Origin: Rhizobium sp. 32-5/1
GTDB taxonomy: Bacteria > Pseudomonadota > Alphaproteobacteria > Rhizobiales > Rhizobiaceae
DNA: 64,000 nucleotides
Assembly: GCF_029537235.1 (NCBI RefSeq)
Contig: NZ_CP120638.1
Coordinates: 558,001 to 622,000, forward strand
Reading direction: 5' to 3'
Positions 54,435 to 64,000 of the stretch are shown here, piece by piece (the first letter of the stretch is position 1; each line of letters begins with the position of its first letter). A model generated the notes under the pieces. It had not been told where the DNA came from. It saw only the letters and a program-made list of their open reading frames with translations, and did not search any database. The position numbers and the translations under genes were made by a program.

Positions 54435-56855
54435 TCAGTGTGCGATCAGGGCGCCCGCGTCGTCCGCGGATTCCGGTGTCGCAATCGTTGTCGCCTGCTT
54501 GGAAGCATCCCATTCGATCGCTACCGGTGCCCGTACCAGCGCGTGCTTCAGCACCTCGCCGATGTGGGAGACCGGGATGATCTCCATGTTGTTCTTCACA
54601 TTATCAGGAATCTCCGCCAGATCCTTGGCGTTTTCTTCCGGGATCAGCACCTTCTTGATACCGCCACGAAGAGCCGCAAGCAGTTTTTCCTTCAGGCCGC
54701 CGATCGGCAGGACACGACCGCGCAACGTGATCTCGCCCGTCATCGCGACATTCTTGTCGATCGCGATACCGGTCATGATCGACACGATGGCTGTCGCCAT
54801 GGCAACGCCGGCCGACGGACCATCCTTGGGCGTTGCACCTTCCGGCACATGCACATGGATGTCGCTCTTGTCGAACAGTGGCGGCTCGATGCCAAAGTCG
54901 ATGGCGCGCGAGCGAACATAGGATGCCGCAGCCGAAATCGATTCCTTCATCACGTCGCGCAGATTGCCGGTGACCGTCATGCGGCCCTTGCCGGGCATCA
55001 TCACGCCTTCAATCGTCAGGAGCTCGCCGCCGACTTCGGTCCAGGCGAGACCCGTGACGACACCGACCTGATCCTCGCCTTCCGCTTCGCCGTGGCGATA
55101 GCGCGGAACGCCGAGATAATCGTTCAGGTTGGCCTTGGTGACTTCGACCGTCTTGGTCTTACCCTTGATGATTTCGGTCACGGCCTTGCGGGCGACCTTC
55201 ATCAGTTCGCGCTCAAGACTGCGCACACCGGCTTCGCGGGTGTAGGTCTGGATCGTCGCTTCCAGCGCCTCGTCGGTCATCGAGAACTCGGCCGGCTGCA
55301 GCGCATGATCGCGGATGGCCTTCGGAAGCAGATGGCGCTTGGCGATCTCCTTCTTTTCCTCTTCCGTGTAACCGGCGATGCGGATGATCTCCATGCGGTC
55401 CATCAAGGGCGCCGGGATATTCAGCGTGTTCGCCGTTGTGATGAACATCACGTTCGAGAGGTCATATTCCACCTCAAGATAGTGGTCCATGAACGTGCCG
55501 TTCTGTTCCGGATCAAGCACCTCGAGCAGCGCGGATGACGGATCACCACGGAAATCCTGACCCATCTTGTCGATTTCGTCGAGCAGGAAGAGCGGGTTGG
55601 ACTTCTTCGCCTTCTTCATCGACTGGATCACCTTGCCGGGCATCGAGCCGATATAGGTGCGGCGGTGACCACGGATCTCGGCTTCGTCACGCACGCCGCC
55701 AAGCGCCATGCGCACGTATTCGCGGCCGGTCGCCTTGGCGATCGACTTGGCGAGCGAGGTCTTGCCGACGCCCGGAGGGCCGACGAGGCATAGGATCGGA
55801 CCCTTGATCTTGGTCGAACGAGCCTGCACGGCGAGATATTCGACGATGCGCTCCTTGACCTTGTCGAGGCCGAAGTGATCGACTTCCAGCACCTTTTCGG
55901 CGTGGTTGAGATCGGTCTTGATCTTCGACTTCTTGTTCCACGGAATACCCGTCAACCAGTCCAGGTAATTGCGCACGACAGTGGCTTCCGCCGACATCGG
56001 GCTCATCTGGCGCAGCTTCTTCATCTCGGCATCCGCCTTTTCGCGGGCCTCCTTGGAGAGCTTTGCCTTGACGATCTTGTCTTCCAGTTCGGCCATCTCG
56101 TCACGGCCTTCCTCGCCGTCGCCGAGTTCCTTCTGGATCGCCTTCATCTGTTCGTTAAGGTAATACTCGCGCTGGGTCTTTTCCATCTGGCGCTTGACGC
56201 GCGAGCGGATGCGCTTCTCCACCTGCAGGACGGAAATCTCGCCTTCCATGAAGCCAAGGGCCTTTTCGAGGCGCAGCTTGACGCTCGTCGTCTCGAGCAT
56301 TTCCTGCTTTTCGACGATCTTGATGGAGAGATGGGAGGCGACCGTATCGGCGAGCTTCGAATAATCCTCGATCTGGCTGGCAGCGCCAACCACTTCCGGG
56401 GAGATTTTCTTGTTGAGCTTCACATAGCTTTCGAACTCGGAAACCACAGAGCGGCTCAGGGCCTCGACTTCGACAGGGTCGTCGGCCGGCTCCGGTAGCG
56501 CATGCGCCATCGCTTCGTAAAACTCTTCGCGGCGCGTATAGCCATCGATCTCGGCCCGGGAGCGGCCTTCAACGAGAACCTTTACCGTGCCGTCGGGCAA
56601 TTTCAGCAATTGCAGGACATTGGCGATCGTGCCGATCTGGTAGATGGCCGAAGGCTCCGGATCGTCGTCGCTCGCATTGATCTGGGTCGCCAGCATGATC
56701 TGCTTGTCGGTCCCCATGACTTCTTCAAGCGCACGGATCGACTTTTCACGTCCGACGAAGAGCGGCACGATCATGTGCGGAAACACTACAATATCGCGCA
56801 GCGGCAGGACCGGATAAGTCGCGCTCTCGATTGTCGAAGACGTTTTGTTCGTCAT
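54435..56855 (-). CDS. lon: ATP-dependent protease Lon
   Basis: Cytosolic AAA+ protease for damaged and regulatory proteins, 806 residues. N-terminal substrate domain ([20 protein letters not shown]), Walker [16 protein letters not shown], Walker [13 protein letters not shown], and a Ser-Lys dyad protease domain with Ser in [14 protein letters not shown] (near residue 680) and Lys in [12 protein letters not shown]. In Caulobacter Lon degrades CcrM and other cell-cycle factors, which is relevant given divK/pleD here. Intact frame. Confidence 0.97.
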   Translation of the reverse strand: MTNKTSSTIESATYPVLPLRDIVVFPHMIVPLFVGREKSIRALEEVMGTDKQIMLATQINASDDDPEPSAIYQIGTIANVLQLLKLPDGTVKVLVEGRSRAEIDGYTRREEFYEAMAHALPEPADDPVEVEALSRSVVSEFESYVKLNKKISPEVVGAASQIEDYSKLADTVASHLSIKIVEKQEMLETTSVKLRLEKALGFMEGEISVLQVEKRIRSRVKRQMEKTQREYYLNEQMKAIQKELGDGEEGRDEMAELEDKIVKAKLSKEAREKADAEMKKLRQMSPMSAEATVVRNYLDWLTGIPWNKKSKIKTDLNHAEKVLEVDHFGLDKVKERIVEYLAVQARSTKIKGPILCLVGPPGVGKTSLAKSIAKATGREYVRMALGGVRDEAEIRGHRRTYIGSMPGKVIQSMKKAKKSNPLFLLDEIDKMGQDFRGDPSSALLEVLDPEQNGTFMDHYLEVEYDLSNVMFITTANTLNIPAPLMDRMEIIRIAGYTEEEKKEIAKRHLLPKAIRDHALQPAEFSMTDEALEATIQTYTREAGVRSLERELMKVARKAVTEIIKGKTKTVEVTKANLNDYLGVPRYRHGEAEGEDQVGVVTGLAWTEVGGELLTIEGVMMPGKGRMTVTGNLRDVMKESISAAASYVRSRAIDFGIEPPLFDKSDIHVHVPEGATPKDGPSAGVAMATAIVSIMTGIAIDKNVAMTGEITLRGRVLPIGGLKEKLLAALRGGIKKVLIPEENAKDLAEIPDNVKNNMEIIPVSHIGEVLKHALVRAPVAIEWDASKQATTIATPESADDAGALIAH

Positions 56856-57237
56856 GTCATTTCCTTTCCGTCCCGTTTCCGGGCCCGTTACCGGATGCGT
56901 TCAAGGCGCCGCCGGCCATCATTTTTTCCACAACAGAAGTGGAGTGCGCCAACTCTGTTTTCAACCCTTTCGACCGAGACCGGTCATCGCAAGCAGAGGG
57001 TCTTTGACATATACGGTATCTGACTGTTGCGGACCTTGCCTTGGGATCAGGCCACGCTCTGGCACCGCTCATACGCATCTACACAGAATCGTCACATCAT
57101 CGCGCCGTTAGGCGCCCTTGGCAATCACCGAATCTGCTGAACGCCAGCCGGCCTGTTGCGGCGTCAAACACAAATACCCCATGAAAAAGGCCCGCTTGCG
57201 GCGGGCCTCCTGCGTATTCGGTGCGATTTGATGTTGA
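56856..57237. other. Region between clpX and lon
   Basis: No gene. It holds the lon promoter region on the minus strand to the left and the 3' end of clpX to the right, including the terminator at 57184-57209. I cannot single out a heat-shock promoter with confidence. Confidence 0.5.
57184..57209 (-). terminator. Terminator after clpX
   Basis: Minus-strand GGCCCGC-CGCAA-GCGGGCC followed by TTTTTCAT, 28 bases past the clpX stop. Confidence 0.85.
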
Positions 57238-58513
57238 TCAGGCCGAGACGTTGGCCTTCTCTTCAGCCCGTTCCGAATAGATGTAGAGCGGGCGGGCCGA
57301 ACCCTTGACCACCTCATCCGAGATGACCACTTCGCGAACACCTTCGAGCGTTGGCAATTCAAACATCGTGTCGAGCAGGATTTTTTCCATAATCGAACGC
57401 AGGCCACGAGCACCGGTCTTGCGGGTGATGGCGCGTTTGGCGATCTCGCGCAACGCGTCTTCGTGGAAGGTCAGTTCGACGTCTTCCATCTCGAACAGGC
57501 GCTGGTACTGCTTGATCAGCGCGTTCTTCGGCTCCGACAGGATTTGGATCAGCGCATCCTCGTCAAGGTCTTCCAGCGTCGCCAGGACAGGCAGACGACC
57601 GATGAATTCCGGGATGAGGCCGAACTTTACCAGATCTTCCGGTTCCAGTTCGCGCAGCACTTCGCCGACGCGGCGATCTTCCGGCGAACGGACCGAAGCG
57701 CCGAAACCGATCGAGGTCTTTTCGCCGCGTGCCGAGATGATCTTGTCGAGGCCGGCAAAAGCGCCACCGCAGATGAACAGGATGTTCGTCGTATCCACCT
57801 GCAGGAATTCCTGCTGCGGATGCTTGCGCCCCCTGCGGCGGAACGGATGCGACCGTACCTTCCATGATCTTCAGAAGTGCCTGCTGCACGCCCTCGCCCG
57901 AGACGTCGCGGGTGATCGAAGGATTGTCAGACTTGCGCGAGATCTTGTCGACTTCGTCGATATAGACGATGCCGCGCTGGGCGCGTTCGACATTGTAATC
58001 GGCAGACTGAAGAAGTTTCAGGATGATGTTCTCGACGTCCTCGCCGACATAGCCGGCTTCGGTCAGCGTCGTTGCATCGGCCATGGTGAAGGGAACGTCG
58101 ATGATGCGGGCGAGCGTCTGGGCAAGATAGGTCTTGCCGCAACCGGTCGGGCCAACCAGCATGATGTTAGACTTTGCCAGCTCGATGTCGCTACCCTTGG
58201 TCGAGTGCGCCAGCCGCTTGTAATGGTTGTGAACGGCGACCGACAGGATACGCTTGGCCTGCTGCTGGCCGATGACGTATTCATCGAGAACCTTGATGAT
58301 TTCCTGTGGTGTCGGCACGCCATCGCGCGACTTGACCATCGAGGTCTTGTTCTCTTCGCGGATGATGTCCATGCACAATTCGACGCATTCATCGCAGATG
58401 AACACCGTCGGCCCGGCAATCAGCTTGCGGACCTCGTGCTGGCTCTTGCCGCAAAACGAACAATAAAGCGTATTCTTGGAGTCACCGCCGTTGCTACCGC
58501 TGACCTTGCTCAT
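57238..58513 (-). CDS. clpX: ATP-dependent Clp protease ATP-binding subunit ClpX, one apparent frameshift
   Basis: AAA+ unfoldase feeding ClpP, about 425 residues. N-terminal zinc finger (CSFCGKSQ...CDEC), Walker [17 protein letters not shown], Walker [15 protein letters not shown] loop (SIGFGA) for ClpP docking and sensor region [13 protein letters not shown]. The frame breaks in a C5 run at 57829-57833 after SVPPQG. Two more bases restore [17 protein letters not shown]. ClpX is essential in several alphaproteobacteria, so an error is likely. Start ATG 58513 gives [11 protein letters not shown]. Confidence 0.94.
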
Positions 58514-58812
58514 TTCAATGTCCTTCCAGCACGCCGGGCACCCTTGAAGGGAACCACGGACCACTCAACCCGCCCCGCAGAAACTGCCGCGTCTAACGCC
58601 TGCAACTGCTTGGCTTTTGGGAGTACGAGCCGGCCTCAAACAACCTGTCTGACGTCCGGCGGCAACAGAACTCCCACCGAATACCGAATGCTAGAACTTC
58701 AAACTCAACATAGCATTAACGGCAGATATTAACGGCTTTGGCGAGCGGATAAAGCCCAATAACAATTACAAATGTGTCACAATTGCATCTATCCGCACAC
58801 AAAAGCTTGAAC
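58514..58812. other. Intergenic region between clpP and clpX
   Basis: 299 bases without a gene; clpX probably has its own promoter here in addition to read-through from clpP. No clear terminator after clpP is visible. Confidence 0.45.
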
Positions 58813-59445
58813 TCACGCCGGCTGCGCGCCTTCCATGGCTTCGCGCGACGTGATGACCTTGTCGATGACGCCCCAGCTCAGGGCCTCGTCCGAAGTCATG
58901 AAATGGTCGCGATCGAGCGTCTGCTCGACCTCTTCCAGAGTGCGACCGGTATGCTTGACATAAACCTCGTTCAAGCGGCGCTTCATCTTGAGGATGTCGC
59001 GGGCGTGGCGCTCGATGTCCGAGGCCTGGCCCTGGAAGCCGCCCGAGGGCTGGTGAACCATGATGCGGGCGTTCGGCGTCGCAAAACGCATGTCCTTGTG
59101 GCCTGCGGCGAGAAGCAGCGAGCCCATGGATGCGGCCTGGCCGATGCACAGCGTGGAAACAGCAGGCTTGATAAACTGCATCGTATCGTAGATCGCCATG
59201 CCCGCGGTCACGACGCCGCCCGGCGAGTTGATGTAGAGCGCGATTTCCTTCTTCGGGTTTTCCGCTTCGAGAAACAGAAGCTGAGCGCAGATCAGGGTCG
59301 CCATGTGGTCTTCGACCGGACCGGTCAGAAAGATGATGCGTTCTTTCAGGAGGCGGGAGAAAATATCGTAGGAACGTTCGCCGCGGTTGGTCTGTTCAAC
59401 AACCATCGGCACCAGGGCCATCGCGGTATCAACGGGATTTCTCAT
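58813..59445 (-). CDS. clpP: ATP-dependent Clp protease proteolytic subunit
   Basis: Serine protease that forms tetradecameric chambers with ClpX/ClpA, 210 residues. Catalytic triad Ser106 ([11 protein letters not shown]), His131 (MVHQPSGG) and Asp180 (LDRDHFM). Full length and upstream of clpX, as usual. Confidence 0.96.
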   Translation of the reverse strand: MRNPVDTAMALVPMVVEQTNRGERSYDIFSRLLKERIIFLTGPVEDHMATLICAQLLFLEAENPKKEIALYINSPGGVVTAGMAIYDTMQFIKPAVSTLCIGQAASMGSLLLAAGHKDMRFATPNARIMVHQPSGGFQGQASDIERHARDILKMKRRLNEVYVKHTGRTLEEVEQTLDRDHFMTSDEALSWGVIDKVITSREAMEGAQPA

Positions 59446-59704
59446 GTCAAACCTTTGTCAATCTGGATCGCAAACCCTTTTGCGCTCCGGGAATCATCGA
59501 AAATATCTCTTCCCATACATAGAGTGTCCAAGTACCCGACTTCAAGTCGCCAACGTTGATAACGTTAATTGCCTCCGGGCAACCTGTATTGCAGCGCGCC
59601 GAACCGTGCCTTTGCCATTCACGCTGAAGAATAGCATCAGGGAAACGGGCCTTCACACAGGCTTTGGAGTGTTCACGGTGAATGAAGGGTAAATGCGTTA
59701 GGGA

Positions 59705-61264
59705 TCAGAGTTGCGACTCGATCGGCAGGATACCAATGACGCCCGCCGTCAGGCGGCGCAGGAAGCCCGCTTCCGGCTCCCGCTTCAGCGTCCGCGTGTT
59801 GCCGTTGTACTCGTCGTGCCATCGCAGCCGCCCCTTATCCAACGAAAGACGGAAGCTGTTGTGCGGCGCGGTTTCTTCATCGAAAATCGCCCGCACCTCG
59901 GACAAGAGATCGACATGCTCGAAGAGAACACCCATTTCGGTGTTGAGCGATGCCGAGCGCGGATCGAAATTCATCGAGCCCACAAAGCCGATCGCGCCAT
60001 CGACTACAAATGCTTTGGTGTGCAGGCTTGCAATGCGCGAGCCGAACAGCGACATGCGTTGCTGGTCGTCGTTGACGGTGTCAGCCTTGAGTTCGTAGAG
60101 GGCTACGCCACTTCTCAGCAGTGCCTTGCGGTAGTTCGCATAGGCGCCATGGACGGCGGCAACGTCGGTAGCGGCCAGCGAATTGGTCAGAACGGATACA
60201 TCGACCTTCGCATCCACCAGCCGTGCCAGTTCGCCGGTACCGTTACTGCCAGGAATGAAATAAGGAGAAATGATGCGGACTTCTTTGCGTGCACCATGCA
60301 GCACGGGCATCAATTCCCGCATCAGCCAGTTCTGACGCTTCTGCAGATGTGCCTTTTCCGGCGGATCGGCCACGATGCGGGCATGGCGCGTCCAGTGGAG
60401 GGACCTGCTGCCGTGCCAGAGGCTATCAGCGACCTGTGCCTTCTCGATCTCCGCCAGATAATACAAGCCTGCCTGGCTCAGCGCGCGCTTTTCCAGCTTG
60501 CGGCGTAGCGATGGCAGATAATGGGCACGCGGTGTACGCAGCGCCCTGATCGGAAGGACTACCTGGCTGTTCCAGTAGCGGTCGAATATCGCACCGGCTT
60601 CCTCCGCGATCGGTCCGAGCATCCAGACATCGAGATCATGAAAATTCGAATCGTCGGCCGCGTCGAAATAGGCATCGCCGATGTTGCGCCCGCCGGTGAT
60701 GACCACCCGGCCGTCGGCGATCCACGCCTTGTTGTGCATGCGACGGGTGGCACTGAAGGCGCGCAGCACCATCTCAACACCACGCCTGAAGCGGTCGGTT
60801 CTTGCCCTGCTTGGATTGAACAATCGAACTTCGATGTTCGGATGCGCATCGAGAGCAAGGCACATCCGGTCGTGCAGGCCGGCATTGATATCGTCGAGCA
60901 GCAACCGTACCCGGACGCCGCGGTCGGCGGCGGCCAAAACTTCGCGCGTCAGCAACCGCCCGGTCAGATCGTTCTTCCAGTAGTAATATTGGAGATCGAG
61001 GCTGCGCCCGGCACTGCGAGAGGAAAGCGCCCGCGCAACAAAGGCCTCAACATTTCCGGAGAGCAGAGACAGACCATTTTCGCCGGCATGCTGCACGACC
61101 AGCGGGTTCCCCAGCCTGTCCAGCATGGTCGCATCGTCCGCTGTTGGCAAAACACTGCTTTCCGCACCACGCGGGCGGCGACCATACCTGCCCCAGGCAT
61201 AGATGCCTGCGATTACCGCGAGGCCAGCGGTGAGCAGGACTGCAAGGATTTGCATGGTGTTCAT
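59705..61264 (-). CDS. Phospholipase D/cardiolipin synthase-like protein
   Basis: 519 residues from ATG 61264, with one N-terminal membrane helix (MQILAVLLTAGLAVIAGIYAW). Two HKD motifs: HNKAWIADGRVVITGGRN and HTKAFVVDGAIGFVGSMN. The size and layout fit membrane-anchored PLD proteins of the cardiolipin synthase C (YmdC-like) type. Exact phospholipid reaction not predictable. The 259-base gap to clpP (59446-59704) has no gene. Co-directional with the upstream EEP hydrolase, 7 bases apart. Confidence 0.86.
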   Translation of the reverse strand: MNTMQILAVLLTAGLAVIAGIYAWGRYGRRPRGAESSVLPTADDATMLDRLGNPLVVQHAGENGLSLLSGNVEAFVARALSSRSAGRSLDLQYYYWKNDLTGRLLTREVLAAADRGVRVRLLLDDINAGLHDRMCLALDAHPNIEVRLFNPSRARTDRFRRGVEMVLRAFSATRRMHNKAWIADGRVVITGGRNIGDAYFDAADDSNFHDLDVWMLGPIAEEAGAIFDRYWNSQVVLPIRALRTPRAHYLPSLRRKLEKRALSQAGLYYLAEIEKAQVADSLWHGSRSLHWTRHARIVADPPEKAHLQKRQNWLMRELMPVLHGARKEVRIISPYFIPGSNGTGELARLVDAKVDVSVLTNSLAATDVAAVHGAYANYRKALLRSGVALYELKADTVNDDQQRMSLFGSRIASLHTKAFVVDGAIGFVGSMNFDPRSASLNTEMGVLFEHVDLLSEVRAIFDEETAPHNSFRLSLDKGRLRWHDEYNGNTRTLKREPEAGFLRRLTAGVIGILPIESQL

Positions 61265-61271
61265 ACGCGCG

Positions 61272-62114
61272 TCAGCCCTGCTCCGCGGGAAGCGTTTCCA
61301 TGCCACCGGCAATCGCCGCTTTCATGTCAATAAACGCCTTGATCGGCAGGTGATCGGAGGCAATCCGCGCCAGCGGCGTATTGTGGACCTCGACAGCAGT
61401 GACAAGGCTATGCGGACTGCCCATGACACGGTCCAGCGCCAGAATCGGAAAGCGCGAGGGGAAACTCGGCACCGCGGTCGCCACCGGATCGAAGACGGGC
61501 GTCAGGAATTTCAGGGCTGAGCGGCGCCCCATGCGCCATTCGTTGAGATCGCCGATCAGAAGCGTCGGACGATGCTCTGCGCCTTCGATCGCCGCCAGAA
61601 TCGCTTCGGCCTGCTGGGCCCGGGAATAGCGCAGCAGGCCAAGATGCGCGGCAATAATACGCAAGGGGCCCGCCTTCAGATCCAGATCGACGACAAGCGC
61701 GCCGCGCGGCTCGACACCCGGCAATTTCAGCTGATTGACCTTGGCGACAGCACCTTCGCGTAAGAGCAGGACGTTGCCGTGCCACCCATGCCCCTTGGGA
61801 GAAAAGGCTTCGATCGGGACGGCAACGAGGTGACTGTCGCGATGCAGGCGTTCCAGATCGAGCAGCCCGGCTCGTTCACCAAAGCGCTGGTCCGCCTCCT
61901 GAAGCGCGATGATGTCGGCACCAATCTCGCCGATCACATCGGCGATGCGGCCGGGATCGAAGCGCTTGTCCGTGCCAACGCATTTGTGGATATTGTAGGA
62001 GGCGATCACCGTGTCGCCGCGTTCGCCTGCCGGATCACGGCCGGCGAGAGGCACGCGTTTTCCGCGGATGGCCGCAAAAATTCCGGCGGTAAGACTGCTG
62101 CGCGCTGCCGTCAT
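61272..62114 (-). CDS. Endonuclease/exonuclease/phosphatase family protein
   Basis: EEP-fold metal-dependent hydrolase, 280 residues from ATG 62114. Motifs: ASYNIHKCVG, IIALQEADQR (metal Glu), LLIGDLNEW (Asp/Asn) and the final ASDHLPIKAFI (Asp-His). Members act on DNA, phospholipids or inositol phosphates. The pairing with a PLD-type enzyme is common in proteobacteria and suggests membrane lipid work, but that is inference. A longer open frame exists upstream but lacks family resemblance. Confidence 0.85.
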   Translation of the reverse strand: MTAARSSLTAGIFAAIRGKRVPLAGRDPAGERGDTVIASYNIHKCVGTDKRFDPGRIADVIGEIGADIIALQEADQRFGERAGLLDLERLHRDSHLVAVPIEAFSPKGHGWHGNVLLLREGAVAKVNQLKLPGVEPRGALVVDLDLKAGPLRIIAAHLGLLRYSRAQQAEAILAAIEGAEHRPTLLIGDLNEWRMGRRSALKFLTPVFDPVATAVPSFPSRFPILALDRVMGSPHSLVTAVEVHNTPLARIASDHLPIKAFIDMKAAIAGGMETLPAEQG

Positions 62115-62308
62115 GGTGTCCGTTTCAATCCCGTGCTGCTGACCCTGATGACATAGCCTTTCGCGACGTGTTGACAAGGCGGGGCGCCCAAATGCCGAAG
62201 AGACGATCCAGTTGTGCATCCGCACGAATACGCCTTGTCGTGCCCCTGCCTTCCCCCTTAGATGCCAGCCGAACCCATCTGCAATAGCACCTTGCGAGAC
62301 TGCCATCC

Positions 62309-63574
62309 ATGCCCGTTTCCGTCGTCATTCCGCCCTGCATCACAATCGATCCTGTGACACGCCGTGTCAGCCTGGATGTGCGAAATCCGGAATTTTACCG
62401 CAATCCCCTGCCCGCTTACGCCGCTTTGCACGCGCATTGTCCGGCGTTCTTCTGGGAAGAACAGGCGCAATGGTATTTTGCGGGCTATGAGCAAGTAAAC
62501 GGGCTTTTGCGGGATCGCCGCTTCGGCCGCCAGATCCTGCACGTCGCGACGCGTGAAGAACTCGGCATGCCGGAACCCCAACCGCACCTGAAGGACTTCG
62601 ACGCGCTCGAAGCCCATTCGCTGCTGGAACTCGAGCCGCCGGCGCACACCCGCCTCCGCACCCTGGTCAACCGCGCCTTCGTCTCGCGCCAGATCGAGCA
62701 GTTGAAGCCCGAGATCGCGGCGCTCGCCCACCGGATCATTGACGGCTTCGAAAAGGATGGCCGCGTCGAGCTTTTGAAGACCTATGCGGAAATCATCCCG
62801 GTGACGGTGATTGCCCGCATGCTCGGAATTCCGGTCGAGGATGGGCCGAAACTGCTCGACTGGTCGCACCGGATGGTGCGCATGTATATGTTCAACCCGA
62901 CGCTCGAGACGGAACTCGACGCCAACCAGGCATCGGCCGAATTCAGCGACTATCTGTCCGGCATCATCGCAGCCAAGCGCCTTTCTCCCGGCGACGATCT
63001 GCTAACCCACATGATCACCACCGAAAAAGACGGCGAGCGCCTGTCCGATGCGGAGCTGATCTCCACCGCGGTCCTGCTGCTCAATGCCGGCCATGAGGCA
63101 ACGGTGCACCAGCTCGGCAATGCCGTGCACGCGATCCTCGACACCGGAAGCAGCCCTAAGGCCCTGTTTGCCGACGACACCGCGACGGAGCGGACCATCG
63201 AGGAAACCATGCGTTATGCCGCGCCGCTGCACATTTTCCAGCGATATGCCCTGTCGGACATCGAACTTGATGACGGCATCCGCCTGAAAAAGGGCGACAA
63301 GATCGGCCTGCTGCTGGCCGCCGCCAATGTCGATCCGAAGAAGTTCAGCGATCCCTTGAGCTTCCGGCCGGATCGCGACGAAGGTGTCCACGTCTCCTTC
63401 GGCGCCGGACTGCACTTCTGCATCGGCGCACCGCTGGCAAGGCTGGAACTCAAGCTGTCCCTACCGATCCTGTTCGAACGCCTGCCCGGCCTCCGGCTCG
63501 CCTCCGCGCCTGAGGTGAAGGACAGCTACCACTTCCACGGCTTGGAGAGGCTGGACTTGGTGTGGCCGGTTTAG
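62309..63574 (+). CDS. Cytochrome P450
   Basis: Soluble haem monooxygenase, 421 residues, bacterial class I type needing separate ferredoxin partners. Haem-binding FGAGLHFCIGAPLAR with Cys371, ExxR in EETMRYAAP, and the oxygen-activating I-helix LLNAGHEATVHQL. No redox partner or biosynthetic cluster is next to it, so the substrate is unknown. Divergent from the EEP hydrolase. Confidence 0.92.
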   Translation: MPVSVVIPPCITIDPVTRRVSLDVRNPEFYRNPLPAYAALHAHCPAFFWEEQAQWYFAGYEQVNGLLRDRRFGRQILHVATREELGMPEPQPHLKDFDALEAHSLLELEPPAHTRLRTLVNRAFVSRQIEQLKPEIAALAHRIIDGFEKDGRVELLKTYAEIIPVTVIARMLGIPVEDGPKLLDWSHRMVRMYMFNPTLETELDANQASAEFSDYLSGIIAAKRLSPGDDLLTHMITTEKDGERLSDAELISTAVLLLNAGHEATVHQLGNAVHAILDTGSSPKALFADDTATERTIEETMRYAAPLHIFQRYALSDIELDDGIRLKKGDKIGLLLAAANVDPKKFSDPLSFRPDRDEGVHVSFGAGLHFCIGAPLARLELKLSLPILFERLPGLRLASAPEVKDSYHFHGLERLDLVWPV

Positions 63575-63582
63575 GCTGAGCG

Positions 63583-63927
63583 TCAAACCCTGATCACATA
63601 GTCCTTGCGAGTCGTTTCAATCACTTCCCAGCTTCCCTTGAAGCCGGGCCTGAGGATCAGGCTGTCGCCGGCCTTCAGGTGGATCGGTGCTCCGTCGTCT
63701 TCGGTGACGATCGAGTAGCCTGACAGGATGTGGAAATACTCCCATTCGTCATAGACGATCCGCCACTTGCCCGGCGTCGCCTCCCAGATGCCCGCATAGA
63801 GCCCGCCTTCGGCCTCCTCCAAATTCCAGGTGCGGAATTGCGGGTTGCCGGCGATCAGCCGATCGGGTGCCGGAGCGCCTATTTCGGGTGCAACGGCAGC
63901 GGGGTCGAACGTTAGAACCTTGGACAT
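63583..63927 (-). CDS. Cupin domain protein (DUF861/cupin_3 type)
   Basis: 114 residues, single beta-barrel cupin. Motif 1 region GKWRIVYDEWEYFHILSG and motif 2 GDSLILRPGFKGSWEV match the cupin_3 family related to (S)-ureidoglycine aminohydrolase; the usual metal His set is incomplete, with one His visible. Function not assignable. Convergent with the P450 gene. Confidence 0.8.
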   Translation of the reverse strand: MSKVLTFDPAAVAPEIGAPAPDRLIAGNPQFRTWNLEEAEGGLYAGIWEATPGKWRIVYDEWEYFHILSGYSIVTEDDGAPIHLKAGDSLILRPGFKGSWEVIETTRKDYVIRV

Positions 63928-63939
63928 AAATGCTCCGAA

Positions 63940-63969
63940 AAGATAGGCGGCCGGATAGTCCGGCCGCCT
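63940..63969 (-). terminator. Strong inverted repeat between the cupin gene and the next gene
   Basis: GGCGGCCGGA-TAG-TCCGGCCGCC; on the minus strand it is followed by TATCTTTT. It probably ends the gene whose last codons are at 63980-64000. Confidence 0.65.
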
Positions 63970-63979
63970 TTGAAGAATA

Positions 63980-64000
63980 TCAGGCCTTGGCGAGTGACTG
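63980..64000 (-). CDS. C-terminal end of a gene cut by the window
   Basis: Minus-strand codons read Gln-Ser-Leu-Ala-Lys-Ala then TGA, 11 bases before the terminator-like repeat. Too short to name. Confidence 0.35.
   Translation of the reverse strand, partial: QSLAKA

Overview
The window reads as one chromosomal segment of an alphaproteobacterium of the order Hyphomicrobiales, most likely family Rhizobiaceae (Rhizobium/Agrobacterium group). The reasons are high-GC coding sequence, a rhizobial-type gene order (nuoA-N, birA, rnj, mce, DUF1467, proS, lolC, lolD, dnaE), an adjacent divK-pleD pair, alphaproteobacterial families (DUF983, DUF1467, DUF3572), and two LexA boxes of the alphaproteobacterial type GTTC-N7-GTTC. 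No genus call is possible from the sequence alone.

Layout. 0-7.4 kb (+): topA (5' end cut by the window), rnr, DUF983, NUDIX, an MFS transporter and rpmG. 7.4-8.0 kb: an intergenic stretch with a candidate minus-strand small RNA. 8.0-15.5 kb: pleD and divK (-), DUF3572 and an uncharacterised gene (+), SOS-controlled dinB, a secreted L,D-transpeptidase, and a divergent aldo/keto reductase/TetR pair. 15.5-43.7 kb is almost entirely minus strand: dnaE, a 28-residue SOS-box membrane peptide, lolD/lolC, proS, a candidate small RNA, mce, RNase J, birA and the 14-subunit complex I operon, which carries three extra small genes. 44.0-46.0 kb: tRNA-Asp, tRNA-Val and an AT-rich accessory patch with a secreted Gly/Asp-rich protein. 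46-50.7 kb: an SbcD-like nuclease and a YhaN/SbcC-like ATPase. 50.9-64 kb: MarR, a secreted phytase/esterase-like protein with a PhoB-like box, HU, lon, clpX, clpP, a phospholipase D-type enzyme, an EEP-family hydrolase, a cytochrome P450 and a cupin.

The most interesting signal is at 19206-19349. A 28-codon membrane peptide has a good ribosome binding site and a promoter whose -35/-10 spacer is filled by a LexA box. This architecture recalls SidA, the SOS-induced division inhibitor of Caulobacter. A second LexA box sits directly before dinB.

A caution affects the whole annotation. Nine genes, several of them essential (topA, lolD, nuoG, nuoI, nuoJ, clpX), carry about 15 single- or double-base indels. 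Most are homopolymers one or two bases too short. All three nuoG indels fall at GANTC sites, the CcrM methylation motif. This pattern points to uncorrected long-read errors rather than gene decay. Coordinates below are given for the repaired gene, and each break is stated.
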